This document shows positions 8,705-17,141 of a stretch of DNA of 64,000 nucleotides, in pieces. The stretch comes from Microcoleus sp. CAWBG506. Lineage in GTDB: Bacteria; Cyanobacteriota; Cyanobacteriia; Cyanobacteriales; Microcoleaceae. The stretch lies in the NCBI GenBank assembly GCA_020883125.1, contig JAHREW010000018.1, positions 30,851 to 94,850 of the forward strand, written 5' to 3'. Every line of letters begins with the position of its first letter. Positions within the stretch are counted from its first letter, which is position 1. Made by a program: the position numbers and the translations under genes. The notes under the pieces were generated by a model. The model had not been told where the DNA came from and made no database searches. It saw only the letters and a program-made list of their open reading frames with translations.

Positions 8705-11700
8705 ATGTTTCGCCAATTCCACCCAGCCAAATGTAATATGTTAGAGCGCAACCACCATAATAATTTGCTAAAAAACTCCCAAGAAGCTATGTTAAATTTG
8801 TTGATTGTAGAAGACATGGCAGAAGATATAGAATTAGTGGTAATCGCCTTAGAAACAGGAGGAGTCAAATTTACATTTGACACAGCTCAAACGGCAAATG
8901 AGTGTAGAGAATTGCTCCAAAATGGCAAAAAATACGATGCTGTACTGTCGGATTACAGGATGCCCGGTTTCAACGGTTTAGAATTGTTGAAAATGATGCA
9001 GGAATTAGAGCGAAACATACCTTGTATTTTAGTAACAGGAAGCTTGGGAGAAGAAGCGGCAGTTGAGTGCATCAAATCAGGCATGACCGATTACTTATTA
9101 AAAAGCAAATTATTTAGACTGCCAACAATCTTAGAAAGATCGCTCCAAGAATATCAAATGCGCGCCCAGCGACAAGAAGCGATCGCTAAAATTCAGCGAC
9201 AAGCTCAGAAAGAAGCGATAGTGAACCGCATTGTCCAGGCCATGCGCGAAACCCTGGTGCTAGACGAAGTGCTGCAAACCACCGCAGATCAGCTCCATGA
9301 AGCTTTTCAAACTAGCGGCTGTGGGATTTTGCAGCCAGATGCTGAGGGGGGCATCATAATTCGCTACATGAGCAAATCAGCAGACAAACAAGACCTCGTG
9401 GGGCTAAATTGCGACTTTGCCGAACACTACCGCTCCTCTCTCGCGGCAGGAGAAACCCTAGCCCTGGACGACTTATCCAAGCTCTGTCCGTCTCTGCAAG
9501 CATCAGCAGAGATTGTAGGGTTTCAGGCAGTGACGATCGCACCACTGCTCTACCAGCAGTCATTTTTGGGAGGAATTTGCCTCTACCAGTGCGATCGCAC
9601 CCGCTCTTGGAGTGAAGAAGAAATATCCCTAGTCAAAGCCATAGCAGATCAGTGTGCGATCGCGATCCACCAAGCCGAACTTTACCAGCGAGCCCAAACC
9701 GAACTAGCAGAACGCAAGCGCGCCGAAGCAGCAGTCCGCGGCATCCAGCAGCAGCTAGCAGCAATGGCAGCCAACATCCCCGGCTCGGTTTACCGCAGCA
9801 TTATGCATCCAGACGGCAGCGTTTCCCTGCCTTACATCAGTCCGGGGGTGCGGGAAGTGACTGGCATCGAGCCATCCGAGGTGATGGCGCGTCCCGAAAT
9901 TTTGATGGAAATCATTCATCCAGAAGACAAAAGCTCCTTTGACAGCAGCGTAGCAGCATCCAGTGCCAGTCTTGAGCCGTGCGATCGGCAATACCGGATC
10001 GTTTTGAAAACTGGCGAGGTGAAGTGGGTGCAAGACAACGCCCGGTTTTCCAAAAACGAAAACGGCGACATCATTATCGACGGGGTAGCCCTAGACATCA
10101 GCGGACGCAAACAGGCAGAAGAAGCACTGCGTCAAAGCGAGCAGCGGTTTCGATCGCTGATCGAAAACGCTACAGACATCACGATCATTCTCGACGGCGA
10201 GGGCACATTTCGCTACGTCAGCCCTTCCGTCAAGCGAATTTTAGGATACTTACCCCAAAAGACGATCGGGCGGAGCGTTTTGGAAACCGTTCATCCCGAA
10301 GACGGAGCCATGATTACCGAAACACTCAAAAAAGTAATTCAAAACCCCAAGACAAGTCACTCCCCTGTTGAGTACCGAGTCCAGCACCGCAACGGCTCAT
10401 GGTGTTTTTTAGAAGCAGTAGCCACCAACTTACTACACGATCCGGCAGTCAAAGGAATAGTAGTCAACTGCCACGACATCACCAAGCGCAAACTCGCAGA
10501 ACAACAACTCCTCCACGACGCATTTCATGACTGCCTCACCGGACTGCCCAACCGAGCCCTATTTATCGATCGACTGGAACACGATCTCAGACTCGCCCAA
10601 AGACGCAAAGAATATTTATTTGCAGTGCTGTTTCTGGATTTAGATAGATTTAAAGTGGTCAACGATTCCCTCGGCCACGCCATCGGCGACCAACTGCTAA
10701 TCGCTACGGCTCGGCGTTTAGAAACCTGTTTGCGGGTTGGAGATACAATTGCCCGCCTCGGAGGCGACGAGTTTGCCATCCTGCTAGAAGATATTGACGG
10801 CATCAATGAAGCCAATAATATTGCCCATCGCCTCCAACAGAGAATCAGTGATCCTCTGGTTCTAGACGGAAATGAAGTATTCATCACCGCCAGCATCGGT
10901 ATCGCCATGAGTTCTGTCGAATACTTGGAATCGACAAATCTGCTGCGCGACGCCGACACCGCTATGTACCGGGCAAAAGGACTAGGCAGATCCCGCCACG
11001 AAGTATTCAACAGTTCCATGCACGCCCATGCTTTGAGGCTATTGCAGCTAGAAAACGACTTGCGCCGCGCGGCGGAATCGATTCGAGACCGCCCCAGAGA
11101 GGAAGATGAGGGACAAGAGCAACTTGGGGGACACAAAATATCAGAAGACTCCACCACAGCGGTTCTCTGTCTCAAATTCCCCAAGCCTCCCTTGCCTCCT
11201 TTGTCCCCAGCGCCGCAGTTTGTTGTTCACTATCAGCCCATAGTTTCGATCGCCACCAACACCATTACCTGTTTTGAAGCCTTAGTGCGGTGGCAGCATC
11301 CAGAACGAGGATTAGTTTCCCCAGCCGAATTCATCCCAGTCGCCGAAGAAACTGGACTGATCGTGCCCCTCGGCCGCTGGGTGCTGCGTACAGCTTGCCA
11401 GCAAATCCGGCAGTGGCAGCAGCTATTTCCCAGCAACCCCCCCCTGAGTGTCAGCGTCAACCTTTCTGTCAAACAGTTTTCTCAGCTAGAGTTAATTGAA
11501 TACATCGACCAAGTGCTAGAAGAAAGTGACCTAGACGGCAGCAGTTTAAAACTAGAAATTACAGAAAGCGTACTTATAGAAAATTCCGAATCAGTTACCG
11601 CCATGCTGGTGGAACTCAGATCCCGCAACATACATCTGTGCATCGACGATTTCGGCACTGGCTATTCATCCCTCTCCTATCTGCACCGATTTCCGACCAA

Positions 11701-12010
11701 TACTTTAAAAATAGACCGTTCTTTTGTCAGCAGAATGGGAGTCAAATTTGATATCAGCAAAGGAGAGATTGACCCGACAGAAATTGTGCGCTCGATCGTT
11801 ACTTTATCGCATAATTTAGGCATGGACGTAGTGGCCGAGGGAGTGGAAGAAGCCACACAGCTAGACCTGCTCAAAGGGTTAAAATGCGAGTACGCCCAGG
11901 GATATTTTTTCTCGAAACCTGTAGACTCTCAAACAGCAGCAACCCTCATCCGACAGCAACAAGAAAAGCAAAGTTTGCTCGCATTAAGCGAATTCGTAAA
12001 GGGCAATTAA
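8705..12010 (+). CDS. Response regulator with GAF, PAS, GGDEF and EAL domains (c-di-GMP turnover)
   Basis: Domain order in the 1101-residue protein: receiver (about 30-150, phosphoacceptor in VLSDYRMPG), GAF (about 175-330), two PAS domains (about 350-475 and 480-605), GGDEF (about 610-770) and EAL (about 835-1085). The diguanylate cyclase motif GGDEF is intact near residue 685. An inhibitory I-site RVGD lies exactly five residues before it. The phosphodiesterase motif is EAL (CFEALVRW), and the metal site DDFGTGYSS is present, so both activities are possible. Between GGDEF and EAL, residues about 795-835 form a Pro-rich insert (FPKPPLPPLSPAP) that looks like translated repeat DNA. The start may instead be the ATG at 8789, just before LNLLIVEDM. 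Confidence 0.93.
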   Translation: MFRQFHPAKCNMLERNHHNNLLKNSQEAMLNLLIVEDMAEDIELVVIALETGGVKFTFDTAQTANECRELLQNGKKYDAVLSDYRMPGFNGLELLKMMQELERNIPCILVTGSLGEEAAVECIKSGMTDYLLKSKLFRLPTILERSLQEYQMRAQRQEAIAKIQRQAQKEAIVNRIVQAMRETLVLDEVLQTTADQLHEAFQTSGCGILQPDAEGGIIIRYMSKSADKQDLVGLNCDFAEHYRSSLAAGETLALDDLSKLCPSLQASAEIVGFQAVTIAPLLYQQSFLGGICLYQCDRTRSWSEEEISLVKAIADQCAIAIHQAELYQRAQTELAERKRAEAAVRGIQQQLAAMAANIPGSVYRSIMHPDGSVSLPYISPGVREVTGIEPSEVMARPEILMEIIHPEDKSSFDSSVAASSASLEPCDRQYRIVLKTGEVKWVQDNARFSKNENGDIIIDGVALDISGRKQAEEALRQSEQRFRSLIENATDITIILDGEGTFRYVSPSVKRILGYLPQKTIGRSVLETVHPEDGAMITETLKKVIQNPKTSHSPVEYRVQHRNGSWCFLEAVATNLLHDPAVKGIVVNCHDITKRKLAEQQLLHDAFHDCLTGLPNRALFIDRLEHDLRLAQRRKEYLFAVLFLDLDRFKVVNDSLGHAIGDQLLIATARRLETCLRVGDTIARLGGDEFAILLEDIDGINEANNIAHRLQQRISDPLVLDGNEVFITASIGIAMSSVEYLESTNLLRDADTAMYRAKGLGRSRHEVFNSSMHAHALRLLQLENDLRRAAESIRDRPREEDEGQEQLGGHKISEDSTTAVLCLKFPKPPLPPLSPAPQFVVHYQPIVSIATNTITCFEALVRWQHPERGLVSPAEFIPVAEETGLIVPLGRWVLRTACQQIRQWQQLFPSNPPLSVSVNLSVKQFSQLELIEYIDQVLEESDLDGSSLKLEITESVLIENSESVTAMLVELRSRNIHLCIDDFGTGYSSLSYLHRFPTNTLKIDRSFVSRMGVKFDISKGEIDPTEIVRSIVTLSHNLGMDVVAEGVEEATQLDLLKGLKCEYAQGYFFSKPVDSQTAATLIRQQQEKQSLLALSEFVKGN

Positions 12011-12135
12011 AAAAACACGGCGCTTTGTGCGTCCCATTTACTAAATAAATGGGTCTGAAGTTCCATAAAATCTTAAGATATTGTAAAACAGTTCCTAACT
12101 CGTGTCAGTTTATTAACTGCTGGATCAAAATAAGT

Positions 12136-13725
12136 ATGACTACTGGCTACCTCGCTCTTGTGCTCCACGCCCACTTGCCTTTTGTCCGCCATCCCGAAAG
12201 CGATTATGTTTTAGAGGAAGAATGGCTGTTTGAGGCGATCGCCGAAACTTACATTCCGCTGCTACAAGTTTTTGAAGGACTAAAGCGGGACGGCATTGAT
12301 TTTAAGATTACCATGAGCATGACGCCGCCCTTGATTGCTATGCTGCGGGACTCCCTGCTACAAGACCGATTCGACGAGCACTTGGCAAAACTCGAAGAAT
12401 TAATCGAACTGGAAAGGTCGCACAATGCCGGCAACGGACACCTCCGTTATTTAGCCGAACACTACGCCACCCATTTCTCTCAAGTTCGTAATTTCTGGGA
12501 AAGGTGCGATCGAGATTTAGTCACAGCCTTCAAACAACACCAAGACACCAACAACCTCGAAATCATTACCTGCGGCGCCACCCACGGCTATTTACCGCTG
12601 ATGAAAATGTACCCAGAAGCAGTTTGGGCACAAATTCAAGTAGCCTGCGACAACTACGAAGCCAACTTCGGCCGCCGACCAAAAGGCATTTGGCTACCCG
12701 AATGCGCCTACTACGAAGGCTTAGAGCGAATGTTAGCCGATGCGGGTCTACGATACTTCCTCACAGACGGCCACGGCATCCTCTACGCCCGCCCACGCCC
12801 CCGCTACGGTAGCTACGCCCCAATTTTCACTGAAAGCGGAGTAGCAGTATTCGGTAGGGATCACGAATCTTCGCAGCAAGTTTGGTCATCGGAAGTCGGC
12901 TATCCAGGTGCAGCAGAATATCGAGAATTCTACAAAGATTTGGGCTGGGAAGCAGAATATGACTACATCAAACCCTACATTATGCCCAACGGTCAGCGGA
13001 AAAATACCGGGATTAAGTATCATAAAATCACCGGTCGCGGATTAAGTTTAGGCGACAAACAGTTATACGATCCATACTGGGCGAGGGAAAAAGCGGCCGA
13101 ACACGCCAGCAACTTTGCCTTCAACCGCGAACGCCAAGTCGAACACCTCAACGGGATTATGCAGCGCCCACCGATTATTGTTTCACCTTACGACGCAGAA
13201 CTGTTCGGTCACTGGTGGTACGAGGGGCCTTGGTTTTTAGATTACCTGTTCCGCAAGAGTTGGTACGACCAAAATACCTACGAGATGACCCATTTGGCAG
13301 ATTATTTGCGCGAAAATCCGACTCAGCAAGTTTGTCGCCCGTCGCAGTCTAGTTGGGGATATCGCGGTTTCCATGAGTATTGGTTGAATGATACGAATGC
13401 TTGGATTTATCCCCATTTGCACAAGGCTGCGGAGCGGATGATTGAGTTGGGAAGTATGGAACCGGAAGATGAGTTGCAGTTTCGTGCTTTGAATCAGGCG
13501 GCGCGGGAGGTGTTGTTGGCTCAATCTTCTGACTGGGCGTTTATCATGCGTACAGGGACGATGGTCCCCTATGCGGTGCGACGGACTCGATCGCACTTAA
13601 TGCGTTTTCACAAACTGTACGATGAAGTGAAAGAAGGGAAAGTCGATTCCGGTTGGTTGGAGAAAGTTGAGGAAATTGACAATATTTTCCCTGAAATCAA
13701 CTATCGCGTTTATCGATCGCTTTAA
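12136..13725 (+). CDS. Glycoside hydrolase family 57 protein (1,4-alpha-glucan branching enzyme type)
   Basis: GH57 enzymes act on alpha-glucans. This one resembles the branching-enzyme/DUF1957 branch and would act in glycogen metabolism. The start at 12136 gives MTTGYLALVLHAHLPFVRHP, the family's N-terminus; an upstream in-frame ATG at 12049 adds 29 unconserved residues. Visible motifs are the N-terminal HAHLPFVRH, the nucleophile region GIWLPECAYYEGL and the acid region YDAELFGHWWYEGP, followed by a helical C-terminal domain. The length of 529 residues is typical. Substrate and branching activity are inferred from family resemblance. No other glycogen gene is adjacent. Confidence 0.88.
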   Translation: MTTGYLALVLHAHLPFVRHPESDYVLEEEWLFEAIAETYIPLLQVFEGLKRDGIDFKITMSMTPPLIAMLRDSLLQDRFDEHLAKLEELIELERSHNAGNGHLRYLAEHYATHFSQVRNFWERCDRDLVTAFKQHQDTNNLEIITCGATHGYLPLMKMYPEAVWAQIQVACDNYEANFGRRPKGIWLPECAYYEGLERMLADAGLRYFLTDGHGILYARPRPRYGSYAPIFTESGVAVFGRDHESSQQVWSSEVGYPGAAEYREFYKDLGWEAEYDYIKPYIMPNGQRKNTGIKYHKITGRGLSLGDKQLYDPYWAREKAAEHASNFAFNRERQVEHLNGIMQRPPIIVSPYDAELFGHWWYEGPWFLDYLFRKSWYDQNTYEMTHLADYLRENPTQQVCRPSQSSWGYRGFHEYWLNDTNAWIYPHLHKAAERMIELGSMEPEDELQFRALNQAAREVLLAQSSDWAFIMRTGTMVPYAVRRTRSHLMRFHKLYDEVKEGKVDSGWLEKVEEIDNIFPEINYRVYRSL

Positions 13726-13740
13726 ACAGTTATATTACTC

Positions 13741-13767
13741 GTCCCCAGGCCCACAGACCTTGGGGAC
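13741..13767. repeat. Palindromic repeat after the GH57 gene
   Basis: GTCCCCA (13741-13747) and TGGGGAC (13761-13767) form a stem 15 bp after the stop codon. No U-tract follows. It may attenuate transcription or be one of the dispersed palindromes. Confidence 0.35.
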
Positions 13768-13809
13768 ACCCCTCTCCATCAAGCCATTCATTCCTATCGT
13801 TGACCGTTG

Positions 13810-13872
13810 CATCGGAATTATTTAACCACAGAGAACGCAGAGAACACAGAGGGAGATAAGAAAGATGAATAA
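13810..13872 (+). repeat. Dispersed intergenic repeat, copy 2
   Basis: TCGGAATTATTTAACC followed by ACAGAGAACGCAGAGAACAC and a purine-rich tail matches the copies at 0.01, 48.51 and 53.77 kb. Confidence 0.55.
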
Positions 13873-13910
13873 TTCCCATGCTATGCGAATATTTATCAGC
13901 CATTCCCAGG

Positions 13911-14018
13911 GCGATCGCCGCTGATGAAAAGAAGTTGCGACAAATTTTGATTAATTTGAGCGGCAATGCAGTTAAGTTTACTGAAGTTGGCGGTGTTACT
14001 TTTCAATTGAAAACTTAA
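13911..14018 (+). pseudogene. Fragment of a histidine kinase gene (N-box)
   Basis: The frame from 13911 to a TAA at 14016-14018 encodes DEKKLRQILINLSGNAVKFT followed by EVGGV. This is the N-box of a HATPase domain, like QQVFSNLISNAVKFS in the neighbouring kinase. Nothing before or after continues the protein, so this is a remnant of about 35 codons of a lost kinase gene. The remainder of 13726-14175 holds no gene that I can support. Confidence 0.6.
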
Positions 14019-14175
14019 GCTTTTTTCCAGATTCCTTTCCCCTGCATTATTTGTAATTGCTATTTGGCTTTTTGACTTCTATCTAGGGAAATATTTTTAA
14101 TTATATTAGCTCTTTCATTAGGAGTAGCGATCGCCTTTTGTCACAGGCGATCGCTGTTTGATGCTCAGGCTAATT

Positions 14176-14406
14176 CTATTCAGGGAAATCAGGAATTACC
14201 CATTTGGGGGGTGCAGTCCGTTTTTTTCTGATCGCTTCCTCCGCTATCTCCAGGATTTTGTCGAGGGAAGTATTTTCAATAAAACTTGACGTTGCTGCTG
14301 CGTATTCCCGCTTCGGGCAATTGTCGCCCAAAACGCAGCCATTGACGCAAGCTACAGCACAATCGACACTGTTTTCCACCATAACTTTTTTCCTTGACGC
14401 TTCCAA
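14176..14406 (-). CDS. Small conserved-looking cysteine-containing protein
   Basis: The 76-residue product has three or four cysteines in a compact N-terminal half (CAVACVNGCVLGDNC) and a charged helical C-terminal half ending PPKWVIPDFPE. The family is not one I can name with confidence, though the style is that of small conserved cyanobacterial proteins. The clustered cysteines suggest a metal or disulphide role, which is inference. It stands alone, opposite in strand to both neighbours. Confidence 0.6.
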   Translation of the reverse strand: MEASRKKVMVENSVDCAVACVNGCVLGDNCPKREYAAATSSFIENTSLDKILEIAEEAIRKKRTAPPKWVIPDFPE

Positions 14407-14581
14407 AAACTAAATAGATAGGTACTCTTGGTTAATTTGTCAAGAGACTTACCTCTATCTTTATTTTACTTTACAAAGCACAATCAAAGGGCGATCGACT
14501 CAGGTAAATTACCGGAAAATTGGGTTTAAAGCCCCGTCTATGTCAAGATAAAATCTAAGTAACCTACATAATCTCTAGCTC

Positions 14582-14992
14582 ATGAGCGATTTTCTGCGCC
14601 GCTTAAAAATTTTACCTTGGCGAGAAATGCTGCAAATTGCCGCGATCGTCAACTTGACTGTTTTGGGAATAGAACTATTCTTAGTATGGAGTGCGATCGC
14701 GATTCCGGCCATCAGCAACGCTCTGATGTTACTCTACAGCTCCTCCCTAGGAACATTGATACCTGTAGTTACAGCCGTGGGAATAGGGGCCCTAGCGGTT
14801 TATTTTTTAGAATATTGGCAACAGCAATTTTTACTGAACCGGGCTAATTTGTGGCTGTTAGTTTTCTGTTTAGTCCTAGGTTTATTTTTCAAGTCTCTGT
14901 TTTTACCTCCATTTTTCATAAGTTTATCGGAAATTACACCCATAGCAGTTGCGGTGGGAGTTTTTTGGAAAGGTAGGCCATATTGGAGATAG
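14582..14992 (+). CDS. Small integral membrane protein, unknown function
   Basis: The 136-residue product has four predicted hydrophobic segments (about residues 15-40, 45-60, 65-85, 92-130) with a basic N-terminus (RRLKILPWRE), so the N-terminus is probably cytoplasmic. No catalytic motif is visible. It lies alone, 318 bp before potB, and is probably not part of that operon because a repeat element and heptamer-like DNA separate them. Confidence 0.7.
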   Translation: MSDFLRRLKILPWREMLQIAAIVNLTVLGIELFLVWSAIAIPAISNALMLLYSSSLGTLIPVVTAVGIGALAVYFLEYWQQQFLLNRANLWLLVFCLVLGLFFKSLFLPPFFISLSEITPIAVAVGVFWKGRPYWR

Positions 14993-15150
14993 TTATTAGT
15001 TATTGGTTGTTAGTTATGGGTTATTTATTATAGGTTTTTAGTGACGACTGAAGTCCTCAGAATAAATCACTAAAGTCCTGACTATAAACCTTTGGGAGTA
15101 ACTAGAACAATAAAGGATAAAATTAACTCAATTTCCTCTAAAATGTTTGC

Positions 15151-15269
15151 GAGCATCCCGATTTTGCATAGGCGAAGCATAACGGCTGTAAATCTCTGGC
15201 GCGAGCTAATAAATTGTCTGCGGTCATGCTAGAGCATCGTATGAATATATTTGCAAAACACAGATACCC
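15151..15269. repeat. 119-bp inverted-repeat element (uninterrupted copy)
   Basis: This element is the reverse-orientation, intact counterpart of 46491-46739. Both contain TTTTGCATAGGCGAAGCAT near one end and AATATATTTGCAAAAC near the other. Here the centre reads GCTAATAAATTG without interruption; in the other copy a 124-bp MITE sits at the TA (15210-15211). The upstream part of this gap (14993-15120) holds heptamer-like TTAGTTATTGG repeats and an imperfect palindrome with GACTGAAGTCCT; no gene was seen. Confidence 0.65.
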
Positions 15270-15310
15270 AAATGTTTGGCCTTGTCCACTGATTTTGTTT
15301 GAAATTAATA

Positions 15311-16162
15311 ATGACTGTCAAAACACGCCAACAGGCTAACCTATTACTCTTACTATTTCCTGCTACCGCATGGTTGATAATTTTCTTCATTTTGCCTGTG
15401 CTAATTGTACTTTTGTACAGTTTCTTAGAACGTGGCACCTATGGTGGCGTTACTTGGATATTTACTCTCAGCAACTACCAAGGTTTGTTCAGCGGACTTT
15501 TTTGGGGGGTAATTGCTCGATCGCTCTGGCTAGCTTTTCTGACAACAGTGGCTTGTCTTTTAGTTGGCTATCCCCTAGCATTCTTGATTGCTACCCGTTC
15601 TCCACGCTGGCGAAATGCCTTACTGTTGCTAGTAATTATTCCATTTTGGACTAATTTTTTAGTCAGAACCTACGCCTGGATTATCCTGCTGCGAAGTGAA
15701 GGAGTGATTAACACAGCCTTGCAAACTTTGCATATTATTACCGAACCATTAAATTTGCTATTTACACCTTTCGCTGTGGCGCTCGGTCTAATTTATGGTT
15801 ATTTACCTTTCATGGTTCTGCCATTGTATTCTAGCATAGAAAGATTTAATTTTTCATTAGTAGAAGCCGCTCAAGATTTGGGGGCTAATGATATTCGCAC
15901 TTTTTGGCGTGTATTTTTGCCTTTGACTACTCGCGGGATTGTTGCAGGTTCGATTCTGGTTTTTGTCCCCGCCGTTGGTGCTTTTGTTACACCAGATATT
16001 TTGGGTGGTTCTAAAACAATGATGGTGGGAAATTTGATTCAAAATCAGTTTTTTAAAGCCCGTGACTGGCCTTTTGGTTCTGCGCTTTCTATGCTATTAA
16101 CAGTAATAGTATTGATTCCGGTATTGATTTATTTCCGCCTATATGATAAAACAGAAAGTTAA
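15311..16162 (+). CDS. potB: Polyamine ABC transporter permease PotB
   Basis: One of two inner-membrane permeases of a spermidine/putrescine importer. The ATG at 15311 (MTVKTRQQAN) is preferred to an in-frame TTG at 15299, giving 283 residues. About six transmembrane segments are visible, starting with LLLLLFPATAWLIIFFILPV. The cytoplasmic EAA loop reads VEAAQDLGANDIRTFWRVFLP (about residues 190-210) and docks on PotA. It heads a four-gene operon with permease, permease, binding protein and ATPase in that order. Confidence 0.92.
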   Translation: MTVKTRQQANLLLLLFPATAWLIIFFILPVLIVLLYSFLERGTYGGVTWIFTLSNYQGLFSGLFWGVIARSLWLAFLTTVACLLVGYPLAFLIATRSPRWRNALLLLVIIPFWTNFLVRTYAWIILLRSEGVINTALQTLHIITEPLNLLFTPFAVALGLIYGYLPFMVLPLYSSIERFNFSLVEAAQDLGANDIRTFWRVFLPLTTRGIVAGSILVFVPAVGAFVTPDILGGSKTMMVGNLIQNQFFKARDWPFGSALSMLLTVIVLIPVLIYFRLYDKTES

Positions 16163-16185
16163 CTATTAACTGTTAACCGTTCGCT

Positions 16186-16247
16186 GACCAATGACTAATA
16201 AGTAATAACCAATGACTAATAACTAATAACCAATGACTAATGACTAA
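16186..16247 (+). repeat. Heptamer repeats overlapping the potC start
   Basis: Degenerate 7-nt units of the form CCAATGA/CTAATAA/CTAATGA fill the gap between potB and potC and extend over the potC start codon. The last units each contain ATGACTA, so the potC ATG at 16240 is itself part of the array. Confidence 0.75.
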
Positions 16248-17091
16248 ACTAGATTTACGTGTTCGGGCGATCGGTAAAAAATGGCTTTGGATACAGGCTA
16301 CACTAGCATTTACTTTTCTCTATCTGCCAATTCTGATTTTAATTATTTACTCCTTCAATACCTCCAAATTCAACGCAATTTGGCGCGGTTTTACCTTCGA
16401 TTGGTATCGCAGCTTATTCAGCGTCCGTACTCTCGGCATTGCTAGCAGTAGCAGTGCCGGAATTTGGACAGCACTCAACAACAGTTTACTGATTGCTACT
16501 ATTTCGACTCTGCTAGCAACAGTTTTGGGTACAGCCATCGCCCTCGCACTGGAACGCTTTCATTTTCCAGGGCGCAAAGCAGTAGAAACTTTACTGTTTT
16601 TACCGATAATTATGCCCGAAATTACGATCGGCATTTCGCTGCTAGTTTTCTTTACCCTAGTATTTCGGATCATCGAAAATCTAACTGGAATTCGCATCAA
16701 TCTCGGTTTACCTACAGTAATTATCGGTCATGTTACCTTTAATATTTCATTTGTGACTATTACTGTCAGGGCCCGTTTGGCGGAACTAGATCCGATATTA
16801 GAACAAGCAGCTTTTGACTTGGGTGCTAACGAATGGCGGACTTTTTGGCGGATCACCTTACCTCTAATTTGGCCTAGTGTTTTTAGCGGGGCACTGCTAG
16901 CTTTTACTTTGTCTCTTGACGATTTCGTGGTGACATTTTTTACAACAGGTGTTGGTTCGATGACGCTACCGCTATTTGTTTATGGCATGATAAAATTTGC
17001 TGTAACACCAGCGATTAATGCGCTATCAACTTTGATGTTATTGGCTTCGTTATTGCTGGTTTTATCCTCATTGAGAATGAAAAAAAATTAA
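16240..17091 (+). CDS. potC: Polyamine ABC transporter permease PotC
   Basis: Second permease of the importer, 283 residues with about six membrane segments (first: ATLAFTFLYLPILILIIYSF). The EAA loop EQAAFDLGANEWRTFWRI lies near residue 190. The gap to potB is 77 bp and consists of heptamer repeats. The start codon ATGACTAAACTA lies at the edge of that array, with an out-of-frame ATGACTAATGACTAA just before it, and no clear Shine-Dalgarno sequence is visible. Translation is probably helped by coupling to potB; this is inference. Confidence 0.92.
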   Translation: MTKLDLRVRAIGKKWLWIQATLAFTFLYLPILILIIYSFNTSKFNAIWRGFTFDWYRSLFSVRTLGIASSSSAGIWTALNNSLLIATISTLLATVLGTAIALALERFHFPGRKAVETLLFLPIIMPEITIGISLLVFFTLVFRIIENLTGIRINLGLPTVIIGHVTFNISFVTITVRARLAELDPILEQAAFDLGANEWRTFWRITLPLIWPSVFSGALLAFTLSLDDFVVTFFTTGVGSMTLPLFVYGMIKFAVTPAINALSTLMLLASLLLVLSSLRMKKN

Positions 17092-17141
17092 AAAAATGCT
17101 TTTTGTGTCATAATTAATTTCATGCGCTACTAACAAAACTT

